Source of the DNA: Nocardia sp. CDC159
GTDB lineage: Bacteria > Actinomycetota > Actinomycetes > Mycobacteriales > Mycobacteriaceae
Reading direction: 5' to 3'
Length of the DNA stretch: 64,000 nt
NCBI RefSeq assembly: GCF_023740735.1
Contig: NZ_JAMRXH010000003.1
Location: 124,001 to 188,000, forward strand
Positions within the stretch are counted from its first letter, which is position 1, and every line of letters begins with the position of its first letter. Shown here piece after piece: positions 56,405-64,000 of the stretch. The translations under genes and the position numbers were made by a program. Below the pieces are notes generated by a model. That model saw only the letters and a list, made by a program, of their open reading frames with translations, made no database searches and was not told where the DNA came from.

Positions 56405-57496
56405 TCAGCGGCGCGCACCCGCCTTGCCGTCCGGGCTCGCCGCGGCCTTCGCCGGACGCCGCGCCCCCGCCGTCGCCCGGCGGCCCGGCGCGGCCTCGCC
56501 GTCGCGTCGGCCCTCGGATCGCTCCGGCGCCAACGCCGCTCGCGCCAGCTCCGCCGCGCCGATCATCCCGGCCGCCTCGCCCAGTTGCGTGGTGCGGATG
56601 CGGGCCAGCGGCCGATGCCGCGCCCCGGTGATCGCGGACGCGTAGTGCTCGCGCGCCTCGTCGAGGAACAGTGCCGCCGAGGAGCTCACCCCGCCCGCGA
56701 TCACGATCAGATCCGGATCGAAGATATCGCTCACGAACGCCAACCCGAGCCCCAGCCAGCGAGCGAAATCGGCCATCACCCGCAGCGCGACCTCGTCGCC
56801 GTCCTGGGCCGCCCCGGCCACCCGCCGACCGGTCAGCGAGCCCGGATCGCGAAACACCTCGCGCGCGAGGATGGTCGAGCGCACCGGATCGGTGGCCAAC
56901 ATCTCGATGGCCGTGTCGACCAGAGCCGTTCCGCTGCAATAGCGTTCCCAGCAGCCGCGTTTGCCGCACGGGCAGGCGCGGCCGTGCGGCACCACCTGCA
57001 GATGTCCCAGTTCGGGCGCCACACCGTAGCTTCCGCGGTACAGCTCGCCGCCGACCAGCAGCGCCGCGCCGATGCCGGTGCCGATCGCGACCAGCACGCC
57101 GTTGCGCGCACCGGCCGCCGCGCCGAAGCGGTACTCCGCCCACATCGCGGCATTGGCGTCGTGTTCCAGGATCACCGGCAGCCGCAGCCGCTCGCCCAGC
57201 CGCAGCGCGACCGGGGTGTCCTCCCACGGCAGGTGCGGGGCGAACCGCACCGAGGACCGCGTCTCGTCGACGAATCCGGCCACCGCCAGCCCGACCGCGC
57301 CGATCTCGTGGCGGGCGCACAGCTCACGCACCGCGCGCTCGAGACCGTCCTCGAGCGCCTGCTCGGAATGCGGGGTGGGCGCCTGCACGGTGTCGAGCAC
57401 CTCACCCGCGCCGTCGACCACCGACGCGCGAATATTGGTGCCGCCCACATCGATTCCGACGGTCAGCGGGGCCTCCCGCCCGATCCGCGTCGTCAT
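56405..57496 (-). CDS. ROK-family glucokinase
   Basis: ATP- or polyphosphate-dependent glucose phosphorylation. It is 363 aa. The ATP motif LTVGIDVGGTNIRASVVDGA is at residues 11-30, EHDANAAMWAEYRFG and IGTGIGAALLVGGELYRG follow, and the ROK zinc site reads HGRACPCGKRGCWERYCSG (about residues 168-186). The last 50 residues are a basic Ala/Arg/Gly tail absent from typical glucokinases. The start overlaps the stop of the Rv2183c-like gene by four bases. Confidence 0.93.
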   Translation of the reverse strand: MTTRIGREAPLTVGIDVGGTNIRASVVDGAGEVLDTVQAPTPHSEQALEDGLERAVRELCARHEIGAVGLAVAGFVDETRSSVRFAPHLPWEDTPVALRLGERLRLPVILEHDANAAMWAEYRFGAAAGARNGVLVAIGTGIGAALLVGGELYRGSYGVAPELGHLQVVPHGRACPCGKRGCWERYCSGTALVDTAIEMLATDPVRSTILAREVFRDPGSLTGRRVAGAAQDGDEVALRVMADFARWLGLGLAFVSDIFDPDLIVIAGGVSSSAALFLDEAREHYASAITGARHRPLARIRTTQLGEAAGMIGAAELARAALAPERSEGRRDGEAAPGRRATAGARRPAKAAASPDGKAGARR

Positions 57497-58137
57497 CGGT
57501 TGATCTGCACCGGAATCGGGACGTATCCCGAGCGGCCGCTCGATCGATCCTTACGTATGTGCTCGCCCGGTCGCTGACCGTTCGGTTCCGGCCGGGAATC
57601 ACGGGCCGGGGCGGTCGCGGCCCGCCCGGCCAGGGCGCCGAGCAGCGTCGCACCGAGTGAGGGCTTACCACCGGCGCGATTCGATGCGCCGCGGCGGCCC
57701 GCGGCGGCGGAGTTGTCGGAGGCGTCGGACACTCGGCCCATCGTGCCATCGGGCTCGGCGGGCACATCATCCGCATCACCCGAGCGCACCTCGTCGCCGC
57801 TGGTCTCCGGCGAATTGTCTTGGGGCGCATCATGATCGAATTCGGGCGGCATCACCGGATCGACCGGAACCCCGGCCAGCGCCTCGCGCAGCACGGTGAC
57901 GATGGCGGTGCCGTTCTCGGCGATCGCGGCCACCACGTCGTGATGTTCGCCGCGGACCAGCGCGGCCGCCGCGCACACCGGGCACCAGCTGCAGCTCTCC
58001 CAGTCGGTGCGGCCCTCGGCGGCCGCCCGGCGCAGCACCGGTTCGACCCGTTCCAGCACGGCCTCGGCAAGCAGCCGCAGCTCCTCGGCGAATTCGGCGA
58101 AGTGGTCCTCGTGCGGGTCGGAGTCGGTGGAGGTCAT
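57493..58137 (-). CDS. Rv2183c-like protein with CxxC motif
   Basis: A 214-aa protein. The N-terminal half is helical and acidic (DHFAEFAEELRLLAEAVLER), followed by WESCSWCPVCAAAALVRGEH, a Cys cluster that could bind metal, and IAENGTAIVTVLREALAG. The C-terminal half is disordered, acidic then basic. Overlaps by four bases with both the ArsA-like gene upstream and the ROK gene downstream, so all three are coupled. Function unknown; the position next to the ArsA-like ATPase is conserved in mycobacteria. Confidence 0.85.
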   Translation of the reverse strand: MTSTDSDPHEDHFAEFAEELRLLAEAVLERVEPVLRRAAAEGRTDWESCSWCPVCAAAALVRGEHHDVVAAIAENGTAIVTVLREALAGVPVDPVMPPEFDHDAPQDNSPETSGDEVRSGDADDVPAEPDGTMGRVSDASDNSAAAGRRGASNRAGGKPSLGATLLGALAGRAATAPARDSRPEPNGQRPGEHIRKDRSSGRSGYVPIPVQINR

Positions 58138-59366
58138 CGCGGCCACACCTCCGGATCGGGGCGGAAGCGCACGACCAGCCGTTCGCCGTCGAGTTCGGCG
58201 CCATCGACCGTGCATCGCCGCAACACCGGTGCCAGCGGCAGGCGGCGCCGGACCCCGTCCGCTCCCACGATCAAATCGTCCTCCACTCGTCCCAGTCGCA
58301 GCGTCGCCGGGTCGACCACGGGTAGCCGCATCGACAGGGTGAACACCGAGTGCAGGCCGGTGCCCGATTCCAGACGTACGCTCGTTTCGTCGCCAAGCAT
58401 AGGGTCTGCCTCGGGTACTACCCGGTTACCGCGCGAATCCACCAGGCGCGCCAGGGCATCCAGCGCGTCGGGACCGATCGGCTCCGGGCCGCTGTGCGGG
58501 GCGACCAGGACCGGCACATCGGGCAGGCGGCGGCGCAGGTCGGCGACGACCTCGAGCTGTTCGGCGCGGCGATCGAGATACCAGCGCAGCGCGGGGTGCG
58601 CGCCGTCGCCCTCTGGGACCGGGGGCAGCACCTTGTTCACCAGCACATCGGCCAGGCGCAGCCCGAGCAGCGCCGCGGCCGAACGCACCCGGGCGGATTC
58701 GGCGACGGCCACCCGCTCGGGTCCGGTGATCAGATGTGCGCTGGTGCGCTCGGGATCGGCGAGCAGGTCGCGCACCGACCGCACGGCCGCGGCGATCCGT
58801 TCGACGGTGGTGGCCAGCACCGCCCGGCGCAGATCCGGTCCGGCCAGGCTCAGCGCGCGGGAGTGCGCGGGCCAGATCCGGTCCAGATAGCCCAGCAGGG
58901 TGTCCGGGGCGGTGATGATGCGCAACATATCCGCCGAGGGCGGGCAGTCCACGACGAGGACGTCCCAGTCGTCCTCGTCGGCGAAATCGGCGATCTCGGT
59001 GAGCATCAGCAGTTCCTGGACGCCGGGCAGTCCGGTCAGCTCGGCCGGGTCCAGGGCGGCCAGGTCGATCCCGTGCTCGTGGCCCGCACCGGCGAACATC
59101 CGCACGGCCTCGCGGAAGCGATCCTCCAGCAGCGCAAGGGAATCGATCTCGATCACGTCGAGTCCCGGCCGCACCGAGGTGATTCCGGGGACGGTGCCCG
59201 CATCGTGCGGGAAGCGGAAGCCGAGGGCGTCGCCGAGGGAGTGGGCCTGATCCATCGAGGCGATCAGCACTCGTTGTCCGGAGCGGGCGTAGGACATGGC
59301 CGTGGCGCAGGCCAGGGTCGTCTTACCCACCCCGCCCTTGCCTATGAACAGCTCCAGACGCGTCAG
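58134..59366 (-). CDS. ArsA/GET3-like ATPase (Rv2184c-like), probable CUG start
   Basis: A deviant Walker A ATPase of the ArsA/anion-pump/Get3 group, about 410 aa. The frame reads LTRLELFIGKGGVGKTTLAC, giving the P-loop GKGGVGKTT, then VLIASMDQAHSLGDALG (switch I) and WDVLVVDCPPSADMLRII (switch II). The only canonical start, GTG 59330, falls inside the P-loop. CTG at 59366 overlaps the TGA stop of the SRPBCC gene as CTGA, imitating the usual ATGA overlaps of this operon, so a CUG start is proposed. Role unknown; partners are the SRPBCC and Rv2183c-like genes. Confidence 0.82.
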   Translation of the reverse strand: MTRLELFIGKGGVGKTTLACATAMSYARSGQRVLIASMDQAHSLGDALGFRFPHDAGTVPGITSVRPGLDVIEIDSLALLEDRFREAVRMFAGAGHEHGIDLAALDPAELTGLPGVQELLMLTEIADFADEDDWDVLVVDCPPSADMLRIITAPDTLLGYLDRIWPAHSRALSLAGPDLRRAVLATTVERIAAAVRSVRDLLADPERTSAHLITGPERVAVAESARVRSAAALLGLRLADVLVNKVLPPVPEGDGAHPALRWYLDRRAEQLEVVADLRRRLPDVPVLVAPHSGPEPIGPDALDALARLVDSRGNRVVPEADPMLGDETSVRLESGTGLHSVFTLSMRLPVVDPATLRLGRVEDDLIVGADGVRRRLPLAPVLRRCTVDGAELDGERLVVRFRPDPEVWPR

Positions 59367-59800
59367 CCTTCGACCCGTTTCTTGAGTTCCTTGAGGGCCG
59401 TGTCGGTGATGACCTTCTCGGCCTTGCGCTTGAACATGCCGATCATCGGGATCGTCAGGTCGACGGTCAGTTCGTAGCTCACCTGGGTGGTGCCGTCGGG
59501 CTGGTCGAACAGCTCGTAGGTGCCGTCCTGCGCCTTCTGTAAATCACCGCTGACCAGCTGCCAGGTGACGGCCTTGCCGTCGGGACGCCAGGTGTAGGAC
59601 AGCACGTAGGTGTCCTTGACCACCCCGGCGTCCAGGATGAAGCGCGCCGTGCGGGCCCGGCCGTCGGGGAATTTGTCGAGCACCTCCACCGAGCGCGCGG
59701 CCGACACCCACTCCGGGTACGACTCCAGGTCGGCGATGACGGCCATCACCCGATCCGACGGGGCGTCGATGATGATCGACCTCTGGGTCCGGTCGGCCAT
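59363..59800 (-). CDS. SRPBCC-family protein (Rv2185c / TB16.3-like)
   Basis: A 145-aa START/Bet v1-fold protein: MADRTQRSIIIDAPSDRVMA, then DLESYPEWVSAARSVEVLDK, VVKDTYVLSYTWRPDGKAVT, and a long C-terminal helix KAEKVITDTALKELKKRVEG. Such proteins bind hydrophobic ligands. Position equals Rv2185c. It is co-directional with a second SRPBCC gene 56 bases upstream and overlaps the ArsA-like gene by four bases. Confidence 0.92.
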   Translation of the reverse strand: MADRTQRSIIIDAPSDRVMAVIADLESYPEWVSAARSVEVLDKFPDGRARTARFILDAGVVKDTYVLSYTWRPDGKAVTWQLVSGDLQKAQDGTYELFDQPDGTTQVSYELTVDLTIPMIGMFKRKAEKVITDTALKELKKRVEG

Positions 59801-59856
59801 GGCGGGAAGCGTTTCCTTTCCGGCTGCGAGACAACGGTTTCCGGCGAGTGCCGGAA

Positions 59857-60246
59857 CTAGGGCACGGGCACGGGGCTGACGCCCGCCGGTCGCCCGGCCT
59901 CGAGGCGCGCCTTCACCTCGAACGACATCCGCTTACCGGCCACCCGCCGCTGCCGATTGGCGGCCAGCAGCGCCCGGGGCGTCAGGCGCGCGGCGTTCCA
60001 TGGTTCGGCGTGCAGGAAGTAGTGCAGGATCACCCCGTCCAGGCTGGGCTCGAGCCATACCTCCATGGTGCCGGTCAGCGGGCCCGCGACGGTCCAGCGA
60101 ATTCCCTTCTCGGCCCGGTCTTCTCGAACCTCGAGCGCCAGATCCGGCCACCAGCGCCGCCAGCTGTCGCGATCGGCCAGCACCGCCGCGACGGCACTGC
60201 CCGGGGCGGCGACGAACGTCTGGTCGGCAACCTGGATCGAACTCAT
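59857..60246 (-). CDS. SRPBCC-family protein (Rv2186c-like)
   Basis: A 129-aa ligand-binding fold protein: MSSIQVADQTFVAAPGSAVA, DRDSWRRWWPDLALEVREDR, and the strand-helix end AARLTPRALLAANRQRRVAG. ATG at 60246 is chosen since it begins the conserved first strand. Lies 10 bases after pimB' and before its paralogue, probably one transcript with both. Confidence 0.88.
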   Translation of the reverse strand: MSSIQVADQTFVAAPGSAVAAVLADRDSWRRWWPDLALEVREDRAEKGIRWTVAGPLTGTMEVWLEPSLDGVILHYFLHAEPWNAARLTPRALLAANRQRRVAGKRMSFEVKARLEAGRPAGVSPVPVP

Positions 60247-60256
60247 GCGCCCGAGC

Positions 60257-61420
60257 CTAGCTCGAGACGCCGCCGTGGCTCGATCGCACAGTTCCGTCGA
60301 GCAGTTCGCGCAGGCGGGCGGCGAGCACATCCCAGCGCCAGTGCTCGCTCACCCAGTCCCGGCCCGCGGCGCCCATGGCCGCGGCGGTGTCCGGATCGGA
60401 CAGCAGGGTGACGATGGCATCGGTGAGCTGCTGCTGGGAGCGGCCGTCGACGACGGTGCCGGTGCGGCCCTCCCGCACGGTCTCCGGTGCGCCGCCGGAG
60501 TTGCCCGCGACCACCGGGACGCCGGTGGCGGAGGCCTCGAGGAACACGATGCCCAGGCCCTCGACGTCCAGTCCGGCGCCGCGGGTGCGGCAGGGCATGG
60601 CGAAGACATCGGCGATGGTGTGGTGGGCGGCCAGTTCGGCGGCGGGGACGCGGCCGGTGAAGATCACGTCGTCGGCCAGGTCGAGGGCGGCGGCCAGGCC
60701 GCGCAGCTTGTCCTCGTAGGGCCCGCTGCCCGCGATCACCAGGACCGCGCCGGGGACGCGCTTGCGGATCTCGGGCATGGCCAGGATGAGCATGTCCTGG
60801 CCCTTGCGCGGGACCAGCCGGGACAGGCACAGCACGGTCGGCCGCTCCCCCAGCCCGTAGCGGGCGCGCAGTTCGGCGCGCGCCGCCGGATCGGGACGGA
60901 ACACCTCGGTATCGACGCCGGGCGGCAGATACTCCAGCCCCGCCTGCGGTCCGAAGGCGGCCGCGAATCGCCTGCGGGTGTATTTGCTGACGTAGGTGAC
61001 CGCATCGGTGTGATCGCCGATCACCCGCAGCGCCTGCCGCGCCGCGGGCAGCATCGACCAGCCGACCTCGTGCCCGTGCGTACTCGCCACGATCCGCTCG
61101 GCCCCCGCCCCCCGCAGCAGCGGCGACAGCAGCGCCAGCGGCGCCGCCGCCCCGAACCACACGGTGTCGCACCGCTCGTCCCGTAACAACTTCGCCGCCC
61201 GCCGCCACACCAGCGGCGTCGGCACCATCAGCGTCGTCGGATGCCGCACCACCTGAAACGGCTGCTCGGCATCGAATTTCAAATGGCTGTCCCCCCGCCA
61301 CCGCGGCGCATACACCACCAACTCATTCGCGGGCAACCGCACGGCCAGCGAATGCAGATACGACTGAATCCCCCCCGGCCGCGGCGGAAAGTCGTTGGTA
61401 ACCAGCAGGGTGCGCGCCAT
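60257..61420 (-). CDS. pimB: PIM alpha-(1->6)-mannosyltransferase PimB'
   Basis: GDP-mannose-dependent GT4 enzyme adding the second mannose to phosphatidylinositol monomannoside on the cytoplasmic face. It is 387 aa. MARTLLVTNDFPPRPGGIQS and THGHEVGWSMLPAARQALRV are N-domain signatures; LEYLPPGVDTEVFRPDP, SRLVPRKGQDMLI, and the C-domain E-x7-E region EGLGIVFLEASATGVPVVAG follow. Position equals Rv2188c; fadD15 (Rv2187), which separates it from the SRPBCC genes in mycobacteria, is absent. Functionally linked with mptA in lipoglycan synthesis. Confidence 0.95.
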   Translation of the reverse strand: MARTLLVTNDFPPRPGGIQSYLHSLAVRLPANELVVYAPRWRGDSHLKFDAEQPFQVVRHPTTLMVPTPLVWRRAAKLLRDERCDTVWFGAAAPLALLSPLLRGAGAERIVASTHGHEVGWSMLPAARQALRVIGDHTDAVTYVSKYTRRRFAAAFGPQAGLEYLPPGVDTEVFRPDPAARAELRARYGLGERPTVLCLSRLVPRKGQDMLILAMPEIRKRVPGAVLVIAGSGPYEDKLRGLAAALDLADDVIFTGRVPAAELAAHHTIADVFAMPCRTRGAGLDVEGLGIVFLEASATGVPVVAGNSGGAPETVREGRTGTVVDGRSQQQLTDAIVTLLSDPDTAAAMGAAGRDWVSEHWRWDVLAARLRELLDGTVRSSHGGVSS

Positions 61421-61653
61421 GCGCAGAGTCTATTGCCGCCCCACCGGCACCCCATTCCCGCCCCACACCGCCTTGAAACCGCTTGCGCCCCAAGGTCCTG
61501 ATGGCCCTGGCCTCGGCGCTGCGCGCCGAGGCCAGGAATGCGAGGAGCGGCGCGGCGCGGCCCCGCTGGATCCCTTCCCGGCGCGGCCCCGCTCGATCCC
61601 TTCCCGGGGTGGCCCAGCTCGATTCCCTTGTCCGGACGGAGTCCGGACAAGGG
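61421..61653. repeat. Hairpin-array-hairpin element downstream of the metallopeptidase gene
   Basis: CCTGGCCTCGGCG (61506-61518) / CGCCGAGGCCAGG (61524-61536) is a 13-bp perfect hairpin, loop 5. CCCTTGTCCGGA (61625-61636) / TCCGGACAAGGG (61642-61653) is a 12-bp perfect hairpin, loop 5, that abuts the stop at 61654. Between them three units near CCCTTCCCGGCGCGGCCCCG + CTCGAT (26 bp) begin with a version of the second hairpin's arm. The part at 61421-61505 holds the pimB' promoter. Confidence 0.85.
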
Positions 61654-62661
61654 TCAGTCGGTGCGGTCTCTGATCCAGTCTCGCCAGCGGGAGATGAAGG
61701 TGGAGTGGCCGATTCCCAGGGTGTCCTGGAGGGCGTCGTCTACGGCTGGTTGGTCTTGGGGGCCGGTGGCGAGGCGGTGGTAGAGATCAACCAGGCGGGG
61801 TTCGCCGAATTGGTGGGCGGTGAAGGCGTTGGCGGACCAGGCCTGTTCGTAGGCGAGGGCGGCGTTGTTGCCGGGGGTGGGGGCGAAGTCGGCGTCGGCG
61901 GGGAGGTCGGTGGGCAGGACTCCGGCGCGGGCGCGGGCGGTGAGGGTGGGGGCCAGTTGGGCGAAGCCGATCTGTTCGCCGCGGTGGGCGGAGTATTCGG
62001 CGAAGCCCTCGAGGACCCACTGGGGGGAGCCGTCCATGGTCCGCGCGCGGGCGGCGATGTGGGTGAGCTCGTGGCGCAACGTATCGCGCAGGCCGTCGGT
62101 GCCCAGACGGCGGCCCGCGTCTGCGGCGAAGACCACCCGCTGACCCGTGGGCCGGGAACCTGGCAGGAACGGATCCGATACCGAGGCCGCGGCCACCTCG
62201 CTCGACACCGGGCCGGTCGCATGGGTGAGCGCCGCGAATTCCGCGGCCGACGACGTCACCGCGACCACGGCCGCCCGCGACCAGTCCCGCCCCCACAGCG
62301 CGGTGACCGAGTCGATGGACGGGCCGATTTCCCGCGCGAGGATATCCACATCCCCGCGCTGATACGGATGCCCGAACACCACCGACAGCTGCCCCTCCTC
62401 ACCCGAAACCTGCTGAGCGACAACGGGGCCGTAGGACTCCATGATCCGCCGCACCTCCGCCAGCTGCGGATCGGCGGGTAGCAGCGGCGCCGCGAACTGC
62501 GCGGCCGCCGGTTCGGGCCGCACCTTGGGCAGCGCCGACTTCGGTAGCAACACCAATGCACCGGTGATGGCGGTCAATGCGATCACCGTGGCGACGGTGG
62601 CGACGAATTCGAAACGCCGCCGTGCCGTCAACCAAGTCCGGACCCGCTCCAGCGCGTTCAT
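61654..62661 (-). CDS. Membrane-anchored gluzincin-type metallopeptidase
   Basis: A 335-aa protein. After about 20 basic residues comes a transmembrane segment (FVATVATVIALTAITGALVL, about 20-39), then an extracellular domain. RDTLRHELTHIAAR has the zinc motif HExxH variant HELTH (about residue 200), and QWVLEGFAEYSAHRG, 20 residues on, supplies the Glu ligand of a gluzincin (peptidase MA-like). The C-terminal helix RDWIRDRTD ends it. ATG 62661 with GAGG five bases upstream. It is 16 bases past the ripC stop, so the two form a unit acting at the wall; substrate unknown. Confidence 0.85.
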   Translation of the reverse strand: MNALERVRTWLTARRRFEFVATVATVIALTAITGALVLLPKSALPKVRPEPAAAQFAAPLLPADPQLAEVRRIMESYGPVVAQQVSGEEGQLSVVFGHPYQRGDVDILAREIGPSIDSVTALWGRDWSRAAVVAVTSSAAEFAALTHATGPVSSEVAAASVSDPFLPGSRPTGQRVVFAADAGRRLGTDGLRDTLRHELTHIAARARTMDGSPQWVLEGFAEYSAHRGEQIGFAQLAPTLTARARAGVLPTDLPADADFAPTPGNNAALAYEQAWSANAFTAHQFGEPRLVDLYHRLATGPQDQPAVDDALQDTLGIGHSTFISRWRDWIRDRTD

Positions 62662-62677
62662 CCTCACCTCGGTTGTG

Positions 62678-63754
62678 TTACGGCATACCGATCCAATAGC
62701 GACGCGCCGAGTGGTACGGGGTCGAGCCCATCGGAGCCACCTGGACCGGGATACCGAAGGTCGAGGCGTGCAGGATCAGGCCGTTGCCCGCATAGATTCC
62801 CACATGCGAAGCGTCGGAGTAGAAGAAGACCACATCTCCGGGTTGTAAATCGTTCTTGTCGACCGGTGTACCCACCGCCGACTGGGCTTGGCTGGTGCGC
62901 GGCAGATCGATGCCGACCTTCCGAAATGCCCACTGCACCAAGCCCGAACAGTCGAACTGATCCGGACCGGTCGCACCCCACACATAGGGATCGCCGACTC
63001 GGGTCAGCCCGGCCGCCAGTGCACTGGTCCCACTGCCCGGGACCAGCCCGCGCAGCAGAGTATCGCGATCGAAGCCGGGCGGAAAGAGCGCACCGGCCAA
63101 TGAAGCCTTATCGCCCGCCGACAGCGAGCCCCACGCCTGGATGACCTGAGCGATCGAGCCCTGCAGATCGGCGCGCTTGCGTTCCAACTCCGCGCGCACC
63201 TGATCGGCCTTCTGCGAGGCCGCGCGGGCCGCGTCGTCGGCGGTGCGGGCGGAGGTCTGCGCCGTGGTGGCGGCGTCGGTGGCCTTCTTGTACTGCGCCA
63301 GCTGATCCTGGGTCTGGGTGGCCAGCACGTCCAGGGTGGACATCTGATCCAGCAGCTGCTGCGGGGAATCGCTCACCAGTACCGAGAACAACCGATTGGT
63401 ACGCGCGCCCTGATAGGCGGCGACGGCCGTACGGTCCACGGCCGGTTGATATTTGCGGATCTCGGCCTGCGCGGCGTCGACGGCCGCGGTGGCGGCGGCA
63501 AGCTTGGCATCGGCGTCGCGGGCCACGGCCTGTTTGGCGTCGAGATCTTCCTGCGCGGCGAGGGCCTGCTGATTGAGCTGCTCGGACTGGTGGGACAGGT
63601 CGATCAGTTTCTGCACCGCGTCGCTCGCGCTGTTCGGCACGGCCACCGGCTCGGCGCCGACGCCGCCGACCGGGCCCCCGAACATCAGGACGCCCACGGC
63701 CAACGATCCGCCGATCAGGCGTCTGGTTCTGTCGATGCGACGCTGAGCTGTCAC
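62678..63754 (-). CDS. ripC: Secreted NlpC/P60 peptidoglycan endopeptidase RipC-like
   Basis: A 358-aa exported cell-wall hydrolase. Signal peptide RLIGGSLAVGVLMFGGPVGG, cleavage near AEPVAV (about residue 35). A coiled-coil domain (about 40-210, rich in Ala, Gln and Asp) precedes the NlpC/P60 domain (about 235-358), with Cys in DQFDCSGLVQWAF and His in DASHVGIYAG. The coiled coil matches RipC (Rv2190c), which is regulated by FtsEX in mycobacteria. The start is taken as GTG 63754; the upstream Arg-rich frame is less likely translated. Confidence 0.9.
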   Translation of the reverse strand: MTAQRRIDRTRRLIGGSLAVGVLMFGGPVGGVGAEPVAVPNSASDAVQKLIDLSHQSEQLNQQALAAQEDLDAKQAVARDADAKLAAATAAVDAAQAEIRKYQPAVDRTAVAAYQGARTNRLFSVLVSDSPQQLLDQMSTLDVLATQTQDQLAQYKKATDAATTAQTSARTADDAARAASQKADQVRAELERKRADLQGSIAQVIQAWGSLSAGDKASLAGALFPPGFDRDTLLRGLVPGSGTSALAAGLTRVGDPYVWGATGPDQFDCSGLVQWAFRKVGIDLPRTSQAQSAVGTPVDKNDLQPGDVVFFYSDASHVGIYAGNGLILHASTFGIPVQVAPMGSTPYHSARRYWIGMP

Positions 63755-63889
63755 TGCCTGCCGTGCCCCGTTTCCGCGGTGTCCGAGCTGGGTACTCCTG
63801 AAGGTCTCGATCAGGTTACGGAACGGCGACCGTCTGTGTCCAGCAGGCCACAAAATGATCACGACCGCCGTCCCGTATGACCGAAATTT

Positions 63890-64000
63890 TCAGTAGCGGC
63901 GGGCTCCCGCGATCGGCATCGAGGACATGGCCGCGATAGCCACCGGCTTGCCAGCGGTCGAGGCATGGATGACATTACCGTCGCCCACGTACAGCCCGGA
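63890..64000 (-). CDS. NlpC/P60 hydrolase, N-terminal part beyond window
   Basis: Only the last 36 residues are visible, reading SGLYVGDGNVIHASTAGKPV then AIAAMSSMPIAGARRY and stop. VGDGNVIHAST is the end of an NlpC/P60 domain (after the catalytic His), similar to but different from RipC. It lies upstream of ripC on the same strand, giving a tandem pair of wall hydrolases as in Rv2190c-Rv2191 neighbourhoods of other actinobacteria. Confidence 0.8.
   Translation of the reverse strand, partial: SGLYVGDGNVIHASTAGKPVAIAAMSSMPIAGARRY

Overview
The window looks like a chromosomal segment of a high-GC, mycolic-acid-type actinomycete, most probably a Nocardia. The evidence is pervasive GC-rich third positions, gene order closely matching the Mycobacterium tuberculosis blocks around Rv2145c-Rv2190c, an ileS leader of the ultrashort stem I T-box type described from Nocardia farcinica, and carotenoid genes interleaved with the conserved block. 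No prophage, insertion sequence, CRISPR array, tRNA or rRNA was recognised.

Layout. (1) 1-9.5 kb: the 5' part of dinB, galU, a MarR regulator divergent from an ABC-2-like membrane protein with three phased operators between them, an NlpC/P60 hydrolase, the proline catabolic pair pruA-pruB with its divergent PucR-type activator pruC, and a DEDDh exonuclease. (2) 9.7-13.7 kb: ileS with its T-box leader and a small membrane protein with a heptad-repeat tail. (3) 13.8-36.7 kb: the division and cell wall cluster on the minus strand, read as mraZ-rsmH-ftsL-pbpB-murE-murF-mraY-murD-ftsW-murG-murC-ftsQ-ftsZ-pgeF-yggS-sepF-yggT-wag31. Four-base stop/start overlaps join murE-murF-mraY and murD-ftsW-murG-murC. 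DUF3040 and HEPN genes lie upstream of mraZ. (4) 36.8-50.5 kb: a GNAT gene, a CrtO-like oxidase, CruF and CruG homologues, lppM, a metF-like gene, a prenyl diphosphate synthase, crtI, the lipomannan mannosyltransferase mptA and crtB. Together these suggest a glycosylated C40 carotenoid pathway spliced into the conserved lppM-metF-idsA2-mptA order. (5) 50-64 kb: an Rv2175c-like DNA-binding protein and pknL, aroG, an Rv2179c-like exoribonuclease, a PlsC acyltransferase, a ROK glucokinase, an Rv2183c-like protein, an ArsA-like ATPase, two SRPBCC proteins, pimB', a membrane-anchored metallopeptidase, ripC and a second NlpC/P60 gene cut by the window edge.

The main unexplained structure is a set of short tandem arrays (periods about 21-39 bp) at eight places, most of them at gene 3' ends. 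At several, perfect GC-rich hairpins sit beside or on both sides of the array, and the array unit resembles one hairpin arm. One array has entered murF in frame, and another encodes the tail of the small membrane protein. Other points of note are two genes that keep their catalytic N-terminus only if they start at a non-canonical codon (AUC and CUG), a 122-bp nested palindrome between convergent genes, and a second, opposite-strand cluster of MraZ-box-like motifs upstream of mraZ.
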